Positions 19,470 to 32,089 are shown, counted from the stretch's first letter. The stretch is 64,000 bases of DNA from Carettochelys insculpta (GCF_033958435.1 NC_134161.1:17608001-17672000), one strand, 5' to 3'. Notes: a model not told the origin generated them from the sequence alone. Numbers and translations are program-made.

Positions 19470-20470
19470 TTCCAGGATGTTGAAATCACATGCTCTGAGG
19501 GGATGAACAGGGTTCTTGTTAACAGCAGACGGGAGTCCACCCACAAGTCCTAACTCTACAAGTAGACACAGTTCTCTCAGTGGTTGGGTGCTAACCATCC
19601 TATGCCTCCTCAAACCATGCCCCTTCCTATCCTCCTTGACTACCTGATGCATCTGCATGAGTCAGGCCTAGCACTCACTACTGCCAGGGTGCATGCCCCA
19701 GCATTAGCAGCTTACACCAAGCAGAGGATGGGATCTCTTTCCTTGCCTATCCTACCACCCAGTGTTTTTTGACAGGTCTGCAAAATACCTTTCCAACAGT
19801 ACATCCTCTGGCCCCTATCTGGGACTTCCACCATGTACTCAACTGGCTCATGAAGCTGCTCTTTAAAACCCTGGAGACATGTTTCTGGCTCCATCTGTCG
19901 ACGAAGATCTCATTTTTAGTCACCATCACATTGGTCAGGAGGGTTGGGGAGCTTGCCCTTCTCATGGGTGAACCTCCGTATTCCGTGTTTATCAAGGATA
20001 GAGTCACTCTTCGCCCTCATCCTAAGTTCCTCCCTAAGGTTCCCTCTCCGTTTCACATCAATGAACCTATCCACTTACTTGCATTCTTCCCGAAGCCACA
20101 CTTTGGTCCCATACATGTGGTGTGGCATGCTCTAGATGTTCATCAGGCGTTGGCCTTCTGCATTGATTGCGTGAAGCTTTGATGCAAGTCTCCTAGACTC
20201 TTCCTCTCCTTTACAGAGAGATCCAAGGGCCATCTTGTTTCATATCAACGGCAGCCCAGGTAGATCTCCACCCACATTCACAGCTGTTGTGCTCTTCACT
20301 GGAAAGACCTTCCTGGTGCTGTCACCATCCATTCTACGGGGGTTTTTCTTTCACCACTGCCTCTCTCAAGAACGTACCCCTTATGGACACATGCAAAGCA
20401 GCGATGTGGTCTTCAAGTGGTACATTTACACAGCACTACACTCTTACACATTGCTTCCTCCATTGCAGTG
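19470..20470 (+). pseudogene. tyrosine recombinase remnant of the decayed DIRS
   Basis: Segments correspond in order to the intact recombinase. NSRRESTHKS (near 19520) matches SSRRTSTRKT, LVRRVGEL (near 19935) matches SARRVSEL, PFHINEPI (near 20055) matches EFHINEPI, and AAMWSSSGTFTQHY (near 20395-20440) matches AATWSSYDTFAKHY with its nucleophile Tyr still present. Stops and frameshifts lie between blocks, and the HxxR segment near 20300 is not intact. Confidence 0.82.
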
Positions 20471-20544
20471 GGCCGAGCAGTTCTGTTGAATGTAATTGTT
20501 ACTGGGCTCCAAACCCACCTCTGGTGTGATGACTGCTTTGTGGT

Positions 20545-20670
20545 CACCCAGAATGGAGGACCCTGGAGGACCCACAGGGACCCTACTCAAAGAAGAGAAG
20601 GAAATTACTCACATTATGCAGTAACAATGGTTCTTTGACACGTGTGTCTCCATAGGTGCTCCATTTCCCT
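20545..20670 (+). repeat. ICR-like region of the decayed DIRS
   Basis: ggacccacagggaccctactcaaagaag abuts a block reading gaaattactcacattatgcagtaacaatgg. The first is an inverted version of the 5' end near 15313-15345 and the second an inverted version of the 3' end near 20860-20920. This is the same two-block design as 7905-8007 in the intact copy, with more mismatches. Confidence 0.7.
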
Positions 20671-20920
20671 CCCTCCTTTCCCTGCTTTGGAGCGTCCCAC
20701 TCTATTTGCTAGGGTAGAGAAAGAACGGAGGGGCCCGTGCCACATGCGCACCAGATAGCATGAGGAGATGCTATCGTGCATGTGGGGCGCAGGAAGCCAT
20801 GACTACAGAAGAATCTCTAAGCACCAGAATGAAGATGCACCAGCACTCAGAGTGGAGTACCCACAGGGACACATATCTCAAAGAACCATTGTTACTGCAA
20901 GAAGTGAGTAGCTTCCTCTC

Positions 20921-22089
20921 CTCTTTCCCATGTGCTTTTTCCCGTTATGGTACGAACATGACTGTCTCCTGGAGCCTCTCCCCATCCTCTTGCTTCTTTT
21001 GGGACATCTCCCCATCATTCATAGCCTTGCACATGACTTCTCTGTGGGTGGCATCCAATCTATAATCCAGCCTTCCGTAGACCACTGGTTTGTGTTTTGA
21101 CTCAGCTCACCCCTGGATTGCACCCCAGGTTTCTCCAGCTGAATTGTTCAAAGAGCAAAGTCCATGATGTTCCCCTCCTCGCAGACCTTAATCTTGTTCT
21201 TTAGGCCACAGGTCCTTGAAACATTCCTGCCAGAAAGAAATGAGGAAAGAAGGAAGGAAAAGGGGGAGAAACAAAGGGCATGGGTTGGGTTGGTCTAAAG
21301 GGGAGCCGATTTGCTCAATGAAAGATGTTGTAGGTGATGCAATAGCACAGCTATGGAATATAGTGACTGGGAAAAGCCAGATTCTCCACTGGGCCTGTGT
21401 GCAGATGCCTCACTGCTGCCAAGCGGAGTTCAGCTGGGGAACACAGCTACTGGTGAACCCGAAATGTTCAAGCCAGCTCGCTGACCACAATTAAATATGG
21501 AGCTCAACCCTCTTCTCCAAGTGAGTTTGCAACTTCTGCCCTAGGCACTAGCACCTGGGCACCAGCCTATGGAATGCAGTGAGGGCCCGGCTCACAGGCA
21601 CTGTATAGCAGTGCAGATCCACAACAGTTCCATCCCTGCTCCCCAGCATCAGCTGTCCCTAGAGGTGGCTCAGTGGAAAGTCAATGCAGGAGATAGCATC
21701 ATTGACTTCCCTTTGGAATTTAACAGGTCAGACTATGACCTGGTCATCCTGTCTGGCCTTAAACTTGATGCCTCTATTACTCTTATGCCCACCAGGCTGG
21801 AGAAGGGAGAATGCATATCTACACAGCTCCACCATCAGCCTGGCCCACCCTCCCCAGCCCCTCTCCTTACTATTCCCCCCATCTGCTGCAGAACCCAGGA
21901 AATGCTAGTTAGTGCTTCTGCCAGGAGAATGGCTGAGGGAGAGGAGGAGCCATGTACAGAGCGCTCCTTTTCATGCAGTTCTAAGGGGCCTGATCAGGCT
22001 TAAGTTCTTCCCCCTCCATCTCTGATGTCCAAGCCATCTCTCATCACTTCCAGAACATTAGCAAGACTCAACCTTTCACATGCCTCCAC
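20921..22089. other. no gene recognised
   Basis: Unique-looking. A purine-rich patch lies at 21237-21285. Frames up to 144 codons show no recognisable protein. Confidence 0.4.
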
Positions 22090-22475
22090 CAAACTGTTAT
22101 CCAAAAGTTAACTGCTTCCATCTGGACTATTGTAATCTGCTCTTCCTCAGCTCGCGCTCTACCTATCAGGAGGCCCAGCATGCTTTGGCTAGGCTACTCA
22201 TTCGCACCATAAAGCCCCATTCTGCTTCACCAAAACCAGTTCAGAACCAACCGCCTCTTTTCCAAATCTCCATGAACACAGGCCCACTCCATTACTCCAG
22301 CTCCAAGCTACCCACGTGCACTCCATTCTACTCTCTTGCTTCTTCCAACTTGGGCCTCTTGTCTGAACCCTTCTGTTATCTATCTCTCCAGAGGTATCTT
22401 GACCTGGAAAGCCAGACCATCTCTCACCTTAAAACCTCCATTTTCTCAATAGCTTCTGCTTGCTATTGACTCCCT
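22090..22475 (+). repeat. possible old L2-like LINE fragment
   Basis: The plus frame reads HLDYCNLLFLSSR followed by QEAQHALARLLIRTIK. This recalls the 'LDYCN...VQNAAARL' block near the end of L2/CR1-type reverse transcriptases. The rest is too diverged to follow, and other assignments are possible. Confidence 0.4.
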
Positions 22476-24284
22476 ATGAAGCATTGGGCTGCGTGTGAAG
22501 GACATGAATTAAAAGCTAGGCCATGTGTATTGTACTGTGATGAATAAACATTATCCAGTTGCTAAGAAATGTAGCAGATGGCAAACTGGAGAGCAACTTT
22601 GGCATCCAAGGGCCTTTCACAGCCAGCCAGACTGAATTCAACTGAAGTCACTGGCAGCTGCTGTCCATGCAGTGGCTCGTGAGTTTGGTGGGCTTGGAGT
22701 TCTTTCCCTAGGACAGATGTCCACGTTACCATACTACCACAACAGGCACTAAGTACTGCTTGTTTTGCTAGATTCAGACTTCGGTGCTTTTGAAAATTTT
22801 CCCCATATCAGATTAGCACAGCTGCATTGCCATCAGCCCACCAGACCTGTGCTGAGCCACACTGACAGACCATTGTGGAGCAGGTTTGCACAGTTACTAG
22901 CCAGGTTATCTCTGTCGGGTAGACACAGGTCTCTGGTGCTGTTGGGCTGGAGTTTTCCTCAGCAGGAAATTCATTTAGAAGCTGCGCACAAACTTACCAA
23001 ACTCTCTTGCTTTTCCTGCATTCCAGGAGCACACATGCAGTTTGAAAGGTCTTTGTCAGCCTACTGATATCCAGATTCCTGTTTTCCCAACAGCCCCTCT
23101 ATGCTCTGATGGAACATCTGTGCAATGATTACTCAGGCTAAGTGGGGAAAAAAAGGAATCCAACCCCAGTGGATAGTAATAATTATTTCTGAGTAAGAAA
23201 TGACTTATACAGAATAACTCCTACCCACCCTGCTCAAGAATGTTTTGCAGATATTAAAACAGAGCTTAAGGCATTTGAAATAAACTGGGCTGCTCTGCCA
23301 AAAGTGACCTCACACTCTGCAGGTCAGAGTTTTTACCTTTTTGAAGCTGGGTTTCTCTCTTTCTTTGCTGGTTGGTGATGAAAGGTGCCAATATGTGCCC
23401 AAAGAAAATGCAAGTCTTGGGACCCGATTTGCTCTTCATGGCAACAGGGATTCCCAGTCAGTCAGTGTCACTCAGCTGTGTCAGTTTGGAGCCAGTGCAA
23501 AGGCTGTTAGTGGCGTTAAGGGTCCACATCTCTCCAAGCCCCATTGTTGATGGCCCCATAACCAGCACCGTTTGAATGCCCACCCCCTTAAAAAGGAGCC
23601 ACTCAGTGCTCTCCAAGGTTTGGAGAGCCCAAATATGGAACTGGCTGCTGCTAATTCTCAATTTCAACAGTCAGTTACTATGCACCGGCCTGGACTTTGC
23701 CTTGGCTCACAACCAAGGTAAGCACAAACTCCCAAAGTGTTGCTTACAGAACCATAGATCATTAAAGAAGGTGAAAACTTTTCTCTTTGCTGATTTCATG
23801 AGGCTGAGCCTTTGTGTGCCGTTTGGAGAGCACCAGTCTGTTTTCTCTCTTTTTAAGTACAAATACCAAACCAGCCCCTGCGGAAGGAAGAACCATTCTT
23901 TATCCACCTATTGTGGATAGACAGGCCTGGATGGATTTAAAGGAGAGACGTGACTGCTGTCCTTCCCCCTAAACATGAATGCAATCCAACTGGATAATTT
24001 CTTGTTATTTGGGAAATTCTGAACCCAACAAATGAGTTCCTGGAACAGCTGGAATTCTGGGCAGAGTTCAGGTCTCAGGAAGAGGCACAGCTGACATGTA
24101 TTTTGGTGGTGGCAGGATGCATGAAATTCAGCCAGCGAGGCAGCAGAGCAGGGGAACCTGAAGTCACAGGGGATCAAAGAGGCGAACTAGACACAGGGTG
24201 ACTTAAATGTGAAAAGGCCATTCACAGTTGGATGCTGGGTTCTAGCCATGCACAGAGTTCTTCTTCAGGTCTGGGAAAGGTGTG
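22476..24284. other. no gene recognised
   Basis: Ordinary sequence; nothing supported apart from short frames. Confidence 0.4.
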
Positions 24285-24492
24285 TAGATAGTATTCCCTC
24301 TATTTTTTTCCATCCGTGGGGTGGAATAAATTTTGTTGTGTACACCAAGACATGTGCAGGTGTGCACCACCATTAGAAAAAGATGCTGCCCCTGTGGGTG
24401 GCTATGGGCACTCTGCCAATCAGCTGGGCAGCACCGGAGCCTCTCCTGGACAGCTGTACAAGTGCTCAGCTTTCAGGGAACACTGTGCATAG
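24285..24492 (+). mobile_element. short hAT-like element (CAGTGTTCCCTCTA family), copy 1
   Basis: The left end reads tagtattccctctattttt followed by ccatccgtggggtggaataaattttgttgtg. The right end reads tcagggaacactgtg, the inverted partner of CAGTGTTCCCT. The same left-end sequence occurs at 35260-35512 and 54895-55085 (minus). No coding capacity. Confidence 0.6.
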
Positions 24493-24566
24493 GCCTTGTC
24501 TACCTGGCACTTTCATCTTCAAAAAGTTTGCAGCTCGGGTGGTGTGAAAGAAACACGCCCCTGAGT

Positions 24567-25468
24567 GAGAAGGGCTTTACAGATGATACCAAGCTGGGAG
24601 GGGTTGCAACTTCTTTGGAGGATAGGGCCATAATTCAAAAGGATCTGGATAAACTGGAGAAATAGGCTGAAGTAAACAGGATGAAGTTTAATAAAGACAA
24701 ATGCAAAGTGCTCCACTTAGGAAGGAACAATCAGTGTCACACATACAGAGTGGGAAAGGACTGCCTAGGAATGAGTACATCAGAAAGGGATCTAGGGGTT
24801 ATAGTGGACGATAAGCTAACTATGAGTCAACAGTGTGATGCTGTTGCAAAAAAAGCAAACATGATTCTAGGATGCATTAATAGGTGTGTTGTGAACAAGA
24901 CACGAGAAGTCATTCTCCCGCTCTACTCTGCACTGGTTAGGCCTCAGCTGGAGTATTGTGTCCAGTTCTGGGCACCGCAGTTCAGGAAGGATGTGGAGAA
25001 ATTGGAGAGGGTCCAGAGGAGAGCAACGAGAATGATCAAAGGTCTAGAGAACATGACCTATGAAGAAAGGTTGAAAGAATTGGGCTTGTTTAGTTTGGAA
25101 AAGAGAAGATTGAGGAGGGACATGATAGCAGTTTTCAGGTATCTAAAAGGGTGTCATAAGGCAGAGGGAGGGAACTTGTTCTTCCTTGCCTCTGAGGATA
25201 GAACAAGAGGCAATGGGCTTAAACTGCAGCAGGGGAGGTTCAGGTTGGACATTAGGAAAAAGTTCCTAACTGTCAGGATGATCAAACACTGGAACAAATT
25301 GCCAAAGGAGGTGGTAGAATCTCCATCACTGGAGATATTTAAGAAGAGGTTAGATAGATGGCTTTCAGGGATGGTCTAGAAAGTGCTTGGTCCTGCCGTG
25401 GGGGCAGGGGGCTGGACTCGATGGCCTCTCGAGGTCCCTTCCAGTCCCACTCTTCTATGATTCTACTG
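24567..25468 (+). mobile_element. CR1 LINE, 5'-truncated 3' end
   Basis: About 900 bases of CR1 begin at the RT catalytic box (FTDDTKLGG) and continue through the C-terminal RT region to the typical 3' tail (ctggactcgatggcctctcgaggtcccttccag, then atgattct). 5' truncation of this kind is the rule for CR1 insertions. It directly follows a short unassigned repeat piece at about 24490-24566. Confidence 0.92.
24570..25379 (+). pseudogene. CR1 reverse transcriptase C-terminal remnant
   Basis: The frame covers FTDDTKLGG...DLDKLEK, then a TAG stop at 24663-24665. It is then open from MKFNKDKCKVLHLG (24681) to the natural end at 25379 (232 codons). Conserved blocks are LGVIVDDKL, LVRPQLEYCVQFWAP, LERVQRRATRMIKGLE and FSLEKRRLRRDMI. 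The full protein would need the endonuclease and most of RT, which are absent, so it is dead. The low number of defects suggests a fairly recent insertion. Confidence 0.9.
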
Positions 25469-26257
25469 TCAAAAAGTGCTGTGGTGACCAGTGCTGCTTC
25501 TTCAGTGGGGGTGCTCTTTTGGGGGCAAAGCTGCCTCCCCCATTGGGACTGGATTTATTTTGTCGTCCAGAGAGCTCTTACCCAGTGGAAAGCACAGCTA
25601 CACTATGCACCTTGCAATGTGTGGCTGTCAATAGGGGTGCACAGTGGAGACATAGTCTAAGTGCCACAGCTAAAGGCAAGACTGAATGGCTAGGTAAGCA
25701 TAAGGAGTTAGCGCATGTTCGAATGCACCAGTCAATGTCAAGTGAGGGGTGTTAACAATGCCCTTGTCTCTCTCCCCAACAAAAGTTGGTCCAATAAAAG
25801 CTAGTACCTCACCCTCTTGTCTCTCTGAGTCATGGCTCGAAATCAAGGGATCAGATCCTCAGCTGGTGTCAATAGTGTAGTCTGAGAGACCTCACCATCA
25901 AGAAAAAACTGAGAGCAAATGGACCCATTTTAGAGGCGTGTGCTCAGAGTACCAGCTAACCAAGGGTGAGGTTAGACATTTGGGGTGAGGAACAGTCAAG
26001 GGGAATCAGGAATGAGAACCACATCCTTGGTGACTGTAATGACTTACAATGGGGTAGAGCTCAGCATGATGTTCATCGCCTCTGGACAAGGAGGATTCTC
26101 ATACAGGGAGGCGGCAGCAAAATGAGCAACCAAGAGCAAGACAAGAGGAACAGTAATATATCAGATACCTCTAGTGTCTGCCACCTAAAGTGTCCAGTTT
26201 TGCCTGCCCTACTGGAGTCAATGGGAGTTTTGCAGTTTATTTCAATGGGAGCTGTCT
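25469..26257. other. no gene recognised
   Basis: Contains a short word near 25775-25825 (aaaagttggtccaataaaagctagtacctcacc) that looks like the tail of some interspersed repeat. I cannot name it. Confidence 0.35.
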
Positions 26258-26265
26258 CCCTGGCA

Positions 26266-27040
26266 CAAGGATCAGCAACCTGCAGCTCTGGAGCTGTATG
26301 TGGCTCATTAGGGAGCCACTTGCAGCTCTGCAGGCTGCCATCACTTAAACAAAAAACTATATGCTGTTTTAACTGCAGGCATTGTTTAAGCAGTGGTGGC
26401 CTGCAGAGCTGCAACTGGACTCAGCAGCAGCACGGAGCCCTGGAAGAGGAAGCCAGTAGGGCAGGGAGCCGCCACACACCGCGGGACTCTAAGGCTGCAG
26501 GAGAGCTGCAGGGAGGGGCGGAAGAGCCTGCCCTGCCGGAGCTGAGCTAAAAAGGAGGCTGGAGGCAGGAGCTGTGGAGGAGCAGGGGCAGCACGCAGAG
26601 CTCCTCATCTCAGGTAGGTAAATCCTAGGGGTGGAGTGTGGGGTTGGGGCTGAGAGGGGTTAAGCCTAGGGATGTGGAAGCAGGTTTGCCAGATGGAGGG
26701 TAAAGCTTGGGGATTGGGGGCAGGGGTTGAGCTTGGGGCTGATGGGATTAAGCCTGAGGATTGTGGGGCAGGTTTGCGGGATGCAGGGTAAAGCTTGGGG
26801 ATAAGAGGGCGGGTCTGGGGGCTGAGCTGTGTAAAGCCTGGTCATAAGGGTAACAAATTTCTACCTCGCACAAACCATTGTGTGTGTGCTGTTCTAAAAA
26901 TAGGGGTTACAAAAGTATGGTTTGACTTTATTTATTAAGGATGTCTCATATTCACGTGCACTGTGACTCTTGAAGTATTGATTTTTTTAATTGAATTTGA
27001 AAAAAATGGCTATTCTTGCTATTGTGGTTACAGACCCATG
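26266..27040 (+). mobile_element. minisatellite hAT element, copy 3
   Basis: The ends caaggatcagcaacctgcagctc and atggctattcttgctattgtggttacagaccca are both present. Flanking 8-mers are ccctggca (26258-26265) and gtctggca (27041-27048), 6 of 8 equal. An internal hairpin spans about 26340-26395 around TTAAACAAAAAAC...TTGTTTAAGC. The GGGGTTAAGCCTAGGGATG-type array is at about 26620-26850. This is one of the two copies that keep both ends. Confidence 0.82.
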
Positions 27041-27048
27041 GTCTGGCA

Positions 27049-29800
27049 GGTACATGGAGGCAGTATCCTGACAAACCTTCTGGATCTCTAGTAACCTTTG
27101 ATGAATTACGTTAAACCTTGCTGAATTGGGCTGAGTACCTTTGGGGTCTCTAGAATTAAAAAGGCTGTTGTGCATATGTTGTACTGAGTAGAACATGAGT
27201 GCTAATGTAGTTCCTCTGTTACCAGCCCTTTGAAGCCAACTCTGAAGAGATGTATTTTCAAACTGCACTCTCCAGGGGCTGACAGACCGAAAAAAAGGGT
27301 GATTGGATAAATTGCCTGGCTTTAAAAGTAGCTCAGGGCCTTCCTGGTCCAGAAGGCAGACAGGACCCCTAGCCCACAGAGGTCCCAGTCTGTAGAGAGG
27401 GTTGTATGTACTGGGCCTACTGAAGCCTCTTAAGCCTGAGGGCTTGTTCTGACCAGAGGCTGTGATGAACTTGTGACCACAAGGGGATCCCCAGGGGTGG
27501 GGAAGTGAAGGACCCTTCCTGCTAGAGCCCACGTTAACCCTGGTGAACCCCAGTAATGTTACTGGCATGTGTGTAGGTTCTTGTCATTGGTTTTCTCTAT
27601 AGTGCAGTCAACTTAAGGATAAAAACAGGTTACCTAGAAAGAGCTGTGTGGTATCTATAACTGGGAGCCATAGCACTGTATCCAAGTCTGATGAGAAAGT
27701 AACAGATGCACTTGGGCAGCTCGTCTCTGCTGGGTGTGACAAAGAAGCTAGGGAACTGTGATGCCCAAAAATACCCTGGTCTGAAGGAAGAGGGACACAC
27801 GTCTCCCCCCAAAGGGCAATGGCTGGGAAGTCAGAAGACAGACAGGGGCTGCCCTATCACTTTAGCTCCTCACAGGAGAAAATGCTGGCTCTTCTGGAGA
27901 GTGCCATGTTCACAGAGACCAGCCAGGGCCTCACTTTTCAAGGTCTGTGCACATAGCAAACGTCCCTGAGATAGGCTCATCTACCACTGCAGAACCTTGG
28001 GCTGAGCTGCCCCCCAGTCACACATGTGACTCCAGGGAATTTGGGGATTTCCAGCCTGAAGATTAGTCCTTGCCAGCAGACTGATGGATCCACCCATCAT
28101 TGGCTCCTCCCAATTTGCCCCCAAAATAGCCTTGGAGGGGTAGAAAACTGGACCATGATGGTGTGAACACAATAGGTCAGGTGGGATTCTGCACACTACC
28201 ATCAAGAGAGGTAAAAGACCAAGTACACCCCAAAACTATCACCAGCTAAGGCACTTTTCTCCCTGGTGTGGCAATATAAGGTGGCCATATGTGTCGTGAC
28301 CATACCTAAGAGGGACAGTGTATTTGTTACATCCCATGGAAGGACTGAGTCTGAGCTTGTTCGGCCTACACACCCACAAATCCCAGGTCTCCAGGCATAG
28401 TACCTCCGCAGGCTTCTGCTAGGTCAGGGACCCTTTGCATCACAAGGACAGGAGAGCAACTTTCAAGCCCAGGCACAGTCTGAGATTAGAAAGGACAAAG
28501 GGAACTAATACCCATGTGCATCAGGGCTAAAGAGCTTCTAAAAGCTGGTGGAGAGAGGCTGGTTGGGCTAATGAATTGGGATCTTCCAACAGCTCGTGGC
28601 AACTTAATAGCTGTTACATTTCCTACATGTACCTCATGAAATTGTGGGAGCTCCATCAACTCCAAACCTCGAACACTGCTCCCTTCCTGTGGTTTGTTGG
28701 TATTGTCAGATTTAAGATTGCATTTGAAGACAAAAAGCGACCCGCTGGTGAATGTGTGTGGCAGGTCCCCAGCTAAGCCTGAGCCACAGAGAATGTCTCT
28801 CTGTTCTTGGCACAGTGGAGGGAACCCTGGCTCTTTAGTTACAATGGCAGCAGTCCCGCTTTGAGCTCTGGAACTCTCCCTTCAGTCTCCAGTGTCTTGG
28901 CCAATTTAGCTGCCCTCACTTAGGAGGGGTTTTGTCTGGAGTTTGAATGGCTGTGGGCCTTGGATACTTGGGATGAACTTCCTTTGACCACATTAGGAGA
29001 ATGCTGACATGGTGTACACCTGTGAGGAAGAACTTGAACACCACAGTAGCATTTGACCCCTACTGAGCTCACAGTTCTACCATCACTATCTCCCTCAATC
29101 ATTCTTGCCAACACCATAGACTCGGAGCATGCCTCCGCCCCGAATGTGCAGAAGCCCTTTGAGAGAGAGAAGGGGAAAAGCTCAAATTAAAAATAAATTT
29201 TGCTGTAACTTTTTGGAGCAGATTTTTACAGGCACTTGAGTTTGCTTAACTGCTTTCTTGTCACAGACTCCTTCGCATTTTTCCCTTTATTAATATGGCA
29301 TCCTTCCCAGGACACTTTATGATGCCTTATGTGTTTTCACTTAGGCACCAATTTTGTTTGATCGTTTCTTTTCCTATAAATATCCTGGTGATATTATTAA
29401 AGTTCTTTTCTGTGCAATAAAGTTGCACCAGGAAAGTACATTTGCTGTTCCCACCTCCATTTCCAGTAAATCCAGATTCAGAATTTCAGAGCGTTCCATT
29501 TCATTGAAGCTTTGTTGTCTCTCTTGCAAGAGGTCAAGGGCCAGGTCAAGAAGAGAGAGCAACTGTTTGGAGACTTCACACTGGGTACTGTGTGGAAAGC
29601 AATGCTTCAATGCCTCCTGCTGATGGACAGACCAGCTCTTAGGTGAGGAGGTGAAATGTTTGCATGGAATGTCAGCCCATGTGGCACAATACTTTTGTGG
29701 CTTTCAGGTGGCACAATGCAACTGTTCTCTCAGTCTCCATTCCTGGACAATAATATTCAGCTCTTTTCACCAGTACATCTCCGAGGGCTTCACCACAGAA
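27049..29800. other. no gene recognised
   Basis: Part of 27060-27960 has the look of old LTR or leader sequence (gacaaagaagctagggaactgtgatgcc, gggatccccaggggtgggg), but I found no paired ends. No long frame and no domain. Confidence 0.3.
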
Positions 29801-29885
29801 GGGTAACATCTTTAACTCCATTTGACAGATGGGAAAACTGATGCAGAGAGAAAGAAATTGAATTGCCTGAGGTCACAGAGCAGAG
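29800..29885 (-). repeat. MIR-type SINE fragment
   Basis: The order ccatttgacagatgggaaaactgatgcagagag, then attgcctgaggtcacagagcag, is the antisense core of MIR elements. Short and diverged. Confidence 0.6.
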
Positions 29886-31084
29886 CTTGGAAAGGTCTTA
29901 ACGTCTCACCAGCGAAGGGCCACACTGCACGAGTTCTCCTTTCTCGCTCCATCCTCCCTGTCCCTTCTGCTTCCCTGACTGCTCGGGGGGAAGAGGTTGG
30001 ACCCCAACAATTCCACTCTGTTTACTCAGCACTCACCCGGGTACAATATTTACTGATAATCCCGCATGGGTCTACTTACTGGCAGGCTCCACATATGAGC
30101 ACAATCAATGAGATAATGGCAGCTGACAAGTTCTCTAACTGCCTGGCTCTTTTACTGTTGGAGAGTATCCCTGCAAGCTTGCCTCCTGCTCCCAGTGTTG
30201 GGGTCATAGTCATGCTCCTTCCTCCAGATAACTGACACAACCTGAGCTGCCTTGTAAGAAATGCCATATGTTCATGGGGGAAGAAACTGACTAAAAATAT
30301 CAGGAATTTCACATTGCAGCGGGGATTTGGCTTTTAGAATACATCCCAAAAATGATGAAGTGATGGAAATTGGTCCATCAAAACTGTTTTGGGGGCTTCT
30401 GAATAAATAAACTTTGTCATGGAAAGTGTCCGCTTACTACAGAAAAAAATTATTTTCTTTTTTGAAACACTAAATGTGTGAAAACCCAAACACTTCTGTC
30501 AAGGAAGAAAATATTTTAAATTTTGGATGAACTGTTTCAGTATTTGAATTTCTACCCCCAAAAATGAAATTTTCCATAGGAAAAAAAATTTAGAACAAAC
30601 AAACCAATAAATAAATAAATAAGGATAGGTTTGTTTTGTTTTCATCAAAACTTGCCAAAGAAAGGGTGTGTGTCGAGGGTGGAGGAGGGAGGAGTCAGCT
30701 AACTGTTTTTCCCAGGGAAATAAGTTTATGGTAGCCAGTGTGTGAGGTGGTCGTAGATACACAATCAGTAAATTTAGCACATAGCTTGGCAGCTTAGCGC
30801 ATGGATATTGTTTCTACACAGATGCTGCTCATTGCTAGCTATGCATTTATCCAGCACTCACTGCTGAATTGCAGGCACTTGCAAGATGGGGGCTACACAA
30901 AGATGGGGAGAATGGAAATTTGATAGTGATCTGGTGAATTTCTTTGGGATGCAACAGTATGTTAGTCATGATGAATCCAGTACACTGTTGCCGCCACTGG
31001 ACATCAGTCCAAAGGCATCAATGGAGTTGCATTTGTTTAGGTTAAGTGTCAGAGGATCTAAGATTTTAAAGACATTGAGTCTCT
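29886..31084. other. no gene recognised; (aaat)n at 30604-30623
   Basis: AT-rich unique sequence with an (aaat)n microsatellite. Nothing else supported. Confidence 0.4.
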
Positions 31085-31498
31085 ATTTTTAATGTGTTAT
31101 TTCAAATCTGCATAACACAAGAACCATGGATTGCCTGATAAAATTAACAGGCAGCAGTTTTAAACCAAACATAAGAAAGTATTTCTTCATCCAATGCACA
31201 GTAAACCTGTGGGACTTACTGAATGAAGATGTTGTGAAGGGCAAAAGTATAACTAATTCTAAAAAATAATTAGATAATTTCACAGAGCCAAGATGGTCCG
31301 AGGTGCAGTCCCATGCCCTAGGTATCCCTGCCTGGCTGCCAGAAGCTGGGACTGGACAGCAGAGGATGGACAATTCATTAACTGTCCTGTTCTGTTAATT
31401 CTCTCTGAAGCATCTGACACAGGCCAGTCAGAAAACAAGGTACTGGGGCAGATGGACCATTGGTCTGACCAATCTGGCCATTCTTTTGTTATTAACTA
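31085..31498 (+). repeat. CR1 LINE 3' fragment
   Basis: It reads ggcagcagttttaaaccaaac, aagtatttcttcatccaatgcacagt, ctgtgggacttac, and ends tggggcagatggaccattggtctgacc followed by ctggccattcttttgttatt. These are the C-terminal RT codons and 3' UTR of a diverged CR1 subfamily. The opposite strand also has a frame over it, which is meaningless. Confidence 0.8.
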
Positions 31499-32089
31499 AG
31501 ACAGGGGGAAGTAATTAAGCTGATTGCCATCGCTAGGAAGTGGAATCTATTTTACAGTGAGGAACATCAGCAGTGAATAGAAATCTGTGAGAAACACCCC
31601 CTCCCCAAGGACTGACTATACAGTAATAGCAGAAGCAGCAGAGGGTCGGGGTGGGACAGAGGGGAGTTGTGGGGTGGGAGTACTCCAGGTTCTAGAAAAC
31701 AAAAGGTTTCCGGGTTAGGTCCTAACATGCTACAGGAACACAGAGGCATTTTCAAGGCAATCCTACTAGCTCCACAGCGTGTGCTGGTACTAGCCTGGCC
31801 GCCTCCACAGCCAGTTTCCAGAATCTGTGTTCCATTTGCTGTTAGCTCAGCCCCTGGGGGCAGCTTCCCAGCCCACTGTTACAGGGCAAGCCCTGGTGCC
31901 TGTGGCCAGTCCCAGCAATGCATGTTGTACTTAGTGTGTCTGTTAACTAAGACTAATTGTACATGTAAGGAATGTGCCAGCAGGAACTCAATGCTGCTGA
32001 AGGCTGGGAGGAATGTGTCTCCCAGAGATCATTTGTATGAGAATGCAAAGGTGTGCATATGTGATACCTTGTAAACAAAGCCTGATGGG
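31499..32089. other. no gene recognised
   Basis: Spacer between the CR1 fragment and the Penelope remnant. Confidence 0.4.

Larger units (their letters stand above)
15313..20920 (+). mobile_element. decayed DIRS-type retrotransposon, plus strand
   Basis: This is an old relative of the 7643-13744 element from another subfamily. The left end begins ttcttcttcgagtagtgtcc and the right end holds a matching inverted block near 20845-20880 (ggagtacccacagggacac). An ICR-like pair of abutting blocks lies at about 20545-20670, again just after the recombinase remnant. Between them are remnants of gag (15655-17175), RT/RNase H (17790-19330) and recombinase (19470-20470), with many stops and frameshifts. 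A 5'-truncated hAT occupies 17176-17787. Relative to the intact copy, the end of gag and the start of RT are missing at that point. The element is surely inactive. Confidence 0.88.

Noticed and set aside
7643..20920. Both DIRS copies as one large inverted duplication
   Set aside because: The two copies belong to different subfamilies with diverged ITRs and very different decay, so they are independent insertions.
27049..27960. Possible LTR or retroviral leader
   Set aside because: Some words recall LTR sequence, but I found neither TG...CA ends with a TSD nor any gag/pol similarity.
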